From contig JBCDCZ010000157.1 in assembly GCA_039180865.1 (NCBI GenBank), positions 1 to 10,599 on the forward strand: DNA of 10,599 nt, read 5' to 3'. Position numbers and translations under genes: made by a program. Below the pieces are notes generated by a model. The model was given only the letters and a program-made list of their open reading frames with translations, did not search any database and had not been told where the DNA came from. Positions 7,300-10,599 of the stretch are shown piece by piece. Numbering within the stretch: the first letter of the stretch is position 1; every line of letters begins with the position of its first letter. The stretch comes from JBCDCU01 sp039180865. GTDB lineage: Bacteria > Pseudomonadota > Alphaproteobacteria > Rhizobiales > JACESI01.

Positions 7300-7533
7300 G
7301 ATAGAAAAATTTTGTCATATTTTTGTAGTTGAGAAAAATAAACTTAATAATAGTTGTAGTTGTTTTTTCCAATATTCCTTATCTGAATGCTTCTTAATCA
7401 GTCTGTTGGTTCAATCGATGCTTTGTTGTTTTCGGATTTTTATTAAACTTGCGCAATTATCAGAGCGGTAGTGGGGCACCGATCATAACGTAGCGTCAGA
7501 CGTAAATATTTAGGGTGTTTTGGAAGTTTTTCT

Positions 7534-7605
7534 ATGTCTGCGGAAGAGGATTTAATCATAAGAGGTACTTATAGAAATGGAATGAAAAACAGTGTGTACA
7601 ACTGA
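7534..7605 (+). CDS. Possible 23-residue micro-ORF
   Basis: ATG to TGA encoding M-S-A-E-E-D-L-I-I-R-G-T-Y-R-N-G and seven more residues. GGAAG at 7522-7526 lies 7 nt upstream, an ideal ribosome-binding spacing. It is hydrophilic with no membrane segment and resembles nothing I know. Short frames with a chance Shine-Dalgarno are common, so this is weak. Confidence 0.12.
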   Translation: MSAEEDLIIRGTYRNGMKNSVYN

Positions 7606-7802
7606 GTAAACTTAATAAGAAGGCAGATAATATTCGCACTGGGTCAGGAATTGTTTTGCCTTGTTTCTCGTTTATTTATTTTCAATTTGGGTCGGTCGTT
7701 GGCCAACGTTTTGTGCCGCAATACACTCCGTAGGCGTTGAAAATATCGCGAATTTTGCCGTCAGCCATTTTCCATTCAAATGCGATTCGCTGTGCGTAAG
7801 AC

Positions 7803-7842
7803 AAAATCCATGCAGGGTGGAGCACACTGCCCTGCATGGATT
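7803..7842 (-). terminator. Rho-independent terminator of the symporter operon
   Basis: A perfect 13-bp inverted repeat, AATCCATGCAGGG at 7805-7817 and its complement at 7830-7842, with a 12-nt loop. Read on the minus strand it is followed by a T-rich stretch (complement of 7803-7806) and begins 33 nt after the symporter stop codon. Position, orientation and stem strength fit an intrinsic terminator well. Confidence 0.8.
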
Positions 7843-7875
7843 GCTTCCTTGGAGGAGATGTTGTCGTGAGTCCCG

Positions 7876-9408
7876 TTAGGCTTTGCCGCCGGTCGGGACA
7901 GCCGTTGCCGGAACCTCCTCTTCGACATTGTTGACCATATAGCGGTCGAACATGCCGTGATAATCTTCGATTGTCTGCTCTGAGACCTTGCGTGTCATGG
8001 CGCTCACAGCAATCGTCACGATGAGATTCACAACAAAGCCTGAGGTGCCGGGACCAAAGCCGATATCGAGGCCGAAGACGACGATCGTGATCATGCTCAA
8101 AGTACCAGCGATGATACCTGCAAAGGCACCGGCTTCGGTGAAGCTCTTGAAATAGAGCATGCCAAGGGCGGACGGGACGAGCTGCAGGCCGAGACCGAAG
8201 CCGAGGGCTGCGACAGGCACCAGGTGACCGGCGCCACCAGGGGTTAGGGCGAGCGCGAAGACAAGCACGGTCAGCGTCGCAACTACGATGCGGGTGATCC
8301 GTGTCGATTCCTTGTCGGTCATCTCACGCTTCAACAAACGGCCCCAGATGTCTTCGGCAACAAGGCTTGCAGATGACAGAAGCTGACTGTTGATGGTTGA
8401 GATCGCCGCGGCGAGAATACCTGCCACAATGATTGCAGCAATAATCGGTGCGTGTTCGGCAAAGATCTGCGGAAGGATCGTGTCAGATGTTTCCGTGGTA
8501 ACTGTCGGGGCAACGCCTGGAACGATTGCGGCAAGACCGACGATCAACGGAATGATCGCCATCATCCATGAGTTCCAGAACGGAGTTGCAGCAGCAACCT
8601 TGCCAAGGACGTCAGCGGAGCGGGCGGAATAGAACTTCTGCCACATATGCGGGAGTGCCCATGCACCGAAGCCAAGACCGAGGAAGAGTTCGAGCATCCG
8701 GGTTGGATTGCCAGGGTTCGCCACGAGTTCAGGTTTGAGTTCAGCGACTTTTTCGAAGAGGACCAGACCGCCGGTGAGATTGAGAACGTATCCGGCTGTA
8801 AAGATCATGATCGATGCGAAGAAGAGGCCGAGGAAAAGGTCTGCCCAAGCCGTCCCCTTAAAGCCGGACCAGAGAACAATACCGCCGACGACGAGAGAAG
8901 AGACTGTCACGCCGACAGCATAAGGAACAGCGCCGGATGTGAGGCTTTCAAGAGCCCGTGCACCGCCGCTTACCTGGATCAGCATAACCGGTACGAGGGC
9001 CGCAATCCCGACAAGAGCGACGACCACCCGCAATCGGGTGCTTGAGTAATAGTGCTCAACCATTTGACCCGGAGTGATGAAGCCGAACTTCTTCCCGGCA
9101 AGCCAGATGCGTGTACCGAAAAGCCAGATGAAGGCGCCGTGGAAAATCGTCCAGACGGCAAAGCCGGAAAACCAGACACCGGAGCGGTAATAGGCACCAA
9201 AGGAGCCAAGGAGCGTCCAGGTCGAGAAATATGTCGCGCCCATGGAAAGAAGCAGGACTATTGTCCCGATCCTGCGTCCGCCGAGAACATAGTCTTCAGT
9301 GCTTTTGACACCGGTGGTACCTTGAGTCTGACGGCCTGCGAAAAAGGCAATTGATAATAAGACGGCAACAAAACCGGCAAGGATTAGGAATACAGGTAAA
9401 GCTTGCAT
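7876..9408 (-). CDS. Sodium:solute symporter family protein (SSS family)
   Basis: Inner-membrane secondary transporter of 510 residues, expected to couple uptake of an organic solute to sodium. About 13 hydrophobic segments are spread from residue 5 to about 471. Landmarks: D-Y-V-L-G-G-R-R at 39-46 after the first helix; H-M-W-Q-K-F-Y at 254-260; and the SSS sodium-site helix A-A-A-I-S-T-I-N-S-Q-L-L-S-S-A-S at 333-348, followed by E-D-I-W. The C-terminal tail after 475 is hydrophilic and acidic. The start is 4 nt after the DUF3311 stop, with AAGGAC in the end of that gene as the likely ribosome binding site. The substrate is unknown; monocarboxylates, pantothenate or similar acids are transported by relatives. 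I do not assign mctP or panF. Confidence 0.93.
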   Translation of the reverse strand: MQALPVFLILAGFVAVLLSIAFFAGRQTQGTTGVKSTEDYVLGGRRIGTIVLLLSMGATYFSTWTLLGSFGAYYRSGVWFSGFAVWTIFHGAFIWLFGTRIWLAGKKFGFITPGQMVEHYYSSTRLRVVVALVGIAALVPVMLIQVSGGARALESLTSGAVPYAVGVTVSSLVVGGIVLWSGFKGTAWADLFLGLFFASIMIFTAGYVLNLTGGLVLFEKVAELKPELVANPGNPTRMLELFLGLGFGAWALPHMWQKFYSARSADVLGKVAAATPFWNSWMMAIIPLIVGLAAIVPGVAPTVTTETSDTILPQIFAEHAPIIAAIIVAGILAAAISTINSQLLSSASLVAEDIWGRLLKREMTDKESTRITRIVVATLTVLVFALALTPGGAGHLVPVAALGFGLGLQLVPSALGMLYFKSFTEAGAFAGIIAGTLSMITIVVFGLDIGFGPGTSGFVVNLIVTIAVSAMTRKVSEQTIEDYHGMFDRYMVNNVEEEVPATAVPTGGKA

Positions 9409-9412
9409 CGGA

Positions 9413-9646
9413 TTAGTCCTTCGTCACGGGGTTGGCGTCAAGCGCGTCGGCGAGCGGGCGGAAATAGAGCGGGTAAAGCGCAAGCACACAGAGTGTGAGC
9501 ACCACATTGGCGCCAAGGATCACGGCGAGCGGCTGAGGGAAGGGGCCGATAAAGCCCGGACCATTGAAGTAACCGAGATAGGGAAGACTCGCGATGGCAA
9601 GGCAAACCAGCATCACGACCCATATGAGTTTTCTGAATTTCTGCAT
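9413..9646 (-). CDS. DUF3311 small membrane protein, symporter partner
   Basis: A 77-residue protein with two hydrophobic helices (about 7-25 and 38-60) joined by a Gly/Pro-rich loop with G-P-G-F-I-G-P-F-P. After the second helix comes the Y-P-L-Y-F-R-P segment and a short polar tail. This matches DUF3311, a family typically encoded immediately before an SSS symporter, as here (4-nt gap), and thought to be an accessory subunit. The ATG at 9646 has a near-perfect Shine-Dalgarno, AAGGAGG on the minus strand at 9657-9663, nine to ten nt away. The frame remains open upstream to 9820, but that extension is hydrophilic, lacks a ribosome binding site and is not part of the family. Confidence 0.9.
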   Translation of the reverse strand: MQKFRKLIWVVMLVCLAIASLPYLGYFNGPGFIGPFPQPLAVILGANVVLTLCVLALYPLYFRPLADALDANPVTKD

Positions 9647-10049
9647 TTGAAATGCACCTCCTTGAAAGTATTGATGCTTTGCCCAAGGCGGAGGGTCGGC
9701 ATCGTGATGTGACGCACCTGGGCGCAGTTGTGTTTGCGCACAGGAGTAATCGAATTCCCGCGCTCTTTGCTGGAGCGCGAAAACCGGGCCGGTTCGGATA
9801 TCTTTTCTAAGGCCGCACACCTATGGACATGCCTGGACGCCCTGCCAAAGCAGGGTTTCAAGCAACGCGTGATCGCCTCTTGACGGAACGGACCGGCTTT
9901 TGAGCGGTCTATTCGAAATAGGAATTGAGCCTCACTCGTCCATTTAAGGAACATGCGGCTTTGGACCACACACGCTTCGTCAACAAATGGTGAGGTGGAA
10001 AGGTCCCGCTCTGAAATCCGATCTGCTGCCGCTTGATGGCTGAACCGGC
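9647..10049. other. Intergenic region upstream of DUF3311-symporter genes
   Basis: 403 nt between the methyltransferase stop and the DUF3311 start, both on the minus strand. No recognisable protein is encoded. It contains several short inverted repeats: GCGCA/TGCGC near 9722-9739, CGCGCTC/GAGCGCG (9759-9765 and 9773-9779), the 13-nt palindrome AACCGGGCCGGTT (9782-9794), and CCCTGC/GCAGGG (9840-9845 and 9850-9855). It should hold the operon promoter, but I see no convincing -35/-10 pair or sigma-54 element. Confidence 0.6.
9759..9794. promoter_or_regulatory. Paired inverted repeats, possible operator or leader structure
   Basis: A 7-bp perfect hairpin (9759-9765 with 9773-9779, 7-nt loop) lies 2 nt from the palindrome AACCGG-G-CCGGTT (9782-9794). 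They are 113-148 bp upstream of the DUF3311 start. They could be a regulator site or structured 5' leader; neither arrangement has a T run, so termination is unlikely. Confidence 0.25.
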
Positions 10050-10598
10050 CTAGATCCTGCGCCCGCGAACGACGAGGGCCGGTCGTGGGATGACAAGACC
10101 CATTTCGGTTTCAAATGGCCGATGGAAGTCTTCAAAAGCGGTTTTGAAGGCTGTTTTTTTGTCGTCAGGCTGTGCGGCATAGGTGACGGCGACCGGGCCA
10201 AAACCGTTGACATATTCGTTCCAGATAGTCTCCACATCCGGTATATAAAGCGTTGTTTCCTGTGCGCGGATCCCGATATCAAAGTGTTTTCCGACGACAT
10301 CTCGCAACCAATCTTCTCGCCCCCAGGCGAAGGGAGAATGTTCTGGTGGCGGTGCGCCGGCCCACTGGCTGACGAGGGCAAAGAACCGTGCGATATAGCC
10401 CTCCGGCTGATCGGCCCATGTGGAAAGGGCTAGGCGCCCCTCCGGTTTCAACACCCGCGCAACCTCCGCGACGGCCTTTTCGGGGTCGCTTGAAAAGATG
10501 ATGCCATAAGTCGAGATGACACCGTCGAAGTGTCCGTCCGGGAAGGGAAGGGCTTCCGCTGTAGCCAGTTGGAAATTGGGGCGCGGTTGAAGGTTCGC
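10050..10598 (-). CDS. Class I SAM-dependent methyltransferase, C-terminal part (5' end outside window)
   Basis: The frame is open from the right edge to a TAG at 10050-10052 and gives 182 residues of a gene whose start is beyond 10599. It begins inside the Rossmann-like fold: A-E-A-L-P-F-P-D-G-H-F-D-G-V matches motif II of Methyltransf_11-type enzymes (acidic residue binding adenosine region, then the F-D strand). A helix leading to V-L-K-P-E-G-R-L-A-L-S-T-W follows, the usual strand 5 region. The SAM-binding glycine motif I lies off the window. The C-terminal half is a substrate-side region with no recognised match; the acceptor is unknown. A GTG at 10454 could be mistaken for a start but falls in the middle of the conserved fold. 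The gene is probably independent of the downstream symporter pair because 403 nt separate them. Confidence 0.85.
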   Translation of the reverse strand, partial: ANLQPRPNFQLATAEALPFPDGHFDGVISTYGIIFSSDPEKAVAEVARVLKPEGRLALSTWADQPEGYIARFFALVSQWAGAPPPEHSPFAWGREDWLRDVVGKHFDIGIRAQETTLYIPDVETIWNEYVNGFGPVAVTYAAQPDDKKTAFKTAFEDFHRPFETEMGLVIPRPALVVRGRRI

Positions 10599-10599
10599 C

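Larger units (their letters stand above)
7104..7804. other. AT-rich intergenic region upstream of the chemoreceptor
   Basis: About 700 nt without a convincing protein gene. GC is about 33% by hand count over 7141-7680 and about 22% over 7261-7380, far below the flanking genes. It holds the CtrA-type box at 7142-7156, a + strand promoter-like element and a hairpin (7192-7299), a 12-nt direct repeat TAAACTTAATAA at 7339-7350 and 7607-7618, a TTGCGCAA palindrome near 7449-7456, and a 23-codon reading frame at 7534-7605. From about 7690 to the symporter terminator, base composition returns toward that of coding DNA but no recognisable product is encoded. Confidence 0.75.

Noticed and set aside
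7661..7879. 72-codon frame on the + strand starting with TTG
   Set aside because: It runs through the symporter terminator into the symporter stop region, has no ribosome binding site, and encodes a Cys/Arg-rich sequence of no known type.
9840..9860. CCCTGC-CAAA-GCAGGG hairpin followed by TTT as a + strand terminator
   Set aside because: No + strand gene lies upstream, the stem is only 6 bp and the T run has three bases; kept only as an inverted repeat.
9613..9969. 118-codon frame on the - strand
   Set aside because: It overlaps the DUF3311 gene out of frame and shows no recognisable domain.
10122..10433. 103-codon frame on the + strand
   Set aside because: It is antisense to the methyltransferase, whose conserved fold continues to the window edge.

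Overview
The window looks like part of an alphaproteobacterial chromosome, most plausibly from Hyphomicrobiales or a relative. The basis is the moderately high GC of the coding DNA, the family mix (Tat-exported PotD-type binding protein, hydantoin-racemase-like enzyme, NIT-domain chemoreceptor, DUF3311 plus sodium symporter) and a perfect TTAA-N7-TTAA site, the CtrA box of this class, in front of the chemoreceptor. Genus cannot be fixed from the sequence. No tRNA, rRNA, CRISPR, transposase or phage gene was seen.

Left part (1-4990, + strand): one operon. It opens with the last 45 residues of an ABC-transporter ATPase (TOBE domain). A Tat-secreted substrate-binding protein and two spermidine/putrescine-type permeases follow, then an Asp/Glu/hydantoin racemase-family enzyme and a two-part GNAT acetyltransferase. 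A 12-bp hairpin with a short T run separates the binding-protein gene from the permeases and probably lowers permease expression. The operon ends at a GC-rich hairpin near 4932-4989. Together the genes suggest import of a small nitrogenous compound, with racemisation and acetyl transfer downstream; the substrate cannot be read from sequence.

Middle (4998-7103, - strand): a complete methyl-accepting chemotaxis protein with an NIT sensor domain. Its upstream region (7104-7804) is very AT-rich (about 22% GC by hand count over 7261-7380). It holds the CtrA box and, on the + strand, a promoter-like element followed about 50 nt later by an intrinsic-terminator-like hairpin, so a small RNA of about 70 nt is possible.

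Right part (7805-10599, - strand): a sodium:solute symporter with its small membrane partner (DUF3311) encoded just upstream and a strong terminator after it, then a 403-nt gap with several short inverted repeats, then the C-terminal part of a class I SAM-dependent methyltransferase running off the window.

Most of the window is ordinary metabolic and transport DNA. I found no convincing new multi-gene system. The items most worth checking are the possible small RNA and CtrA box in the AT-rich stretch, and the racemase-GNAT pair tied to an uncharacterised importer.
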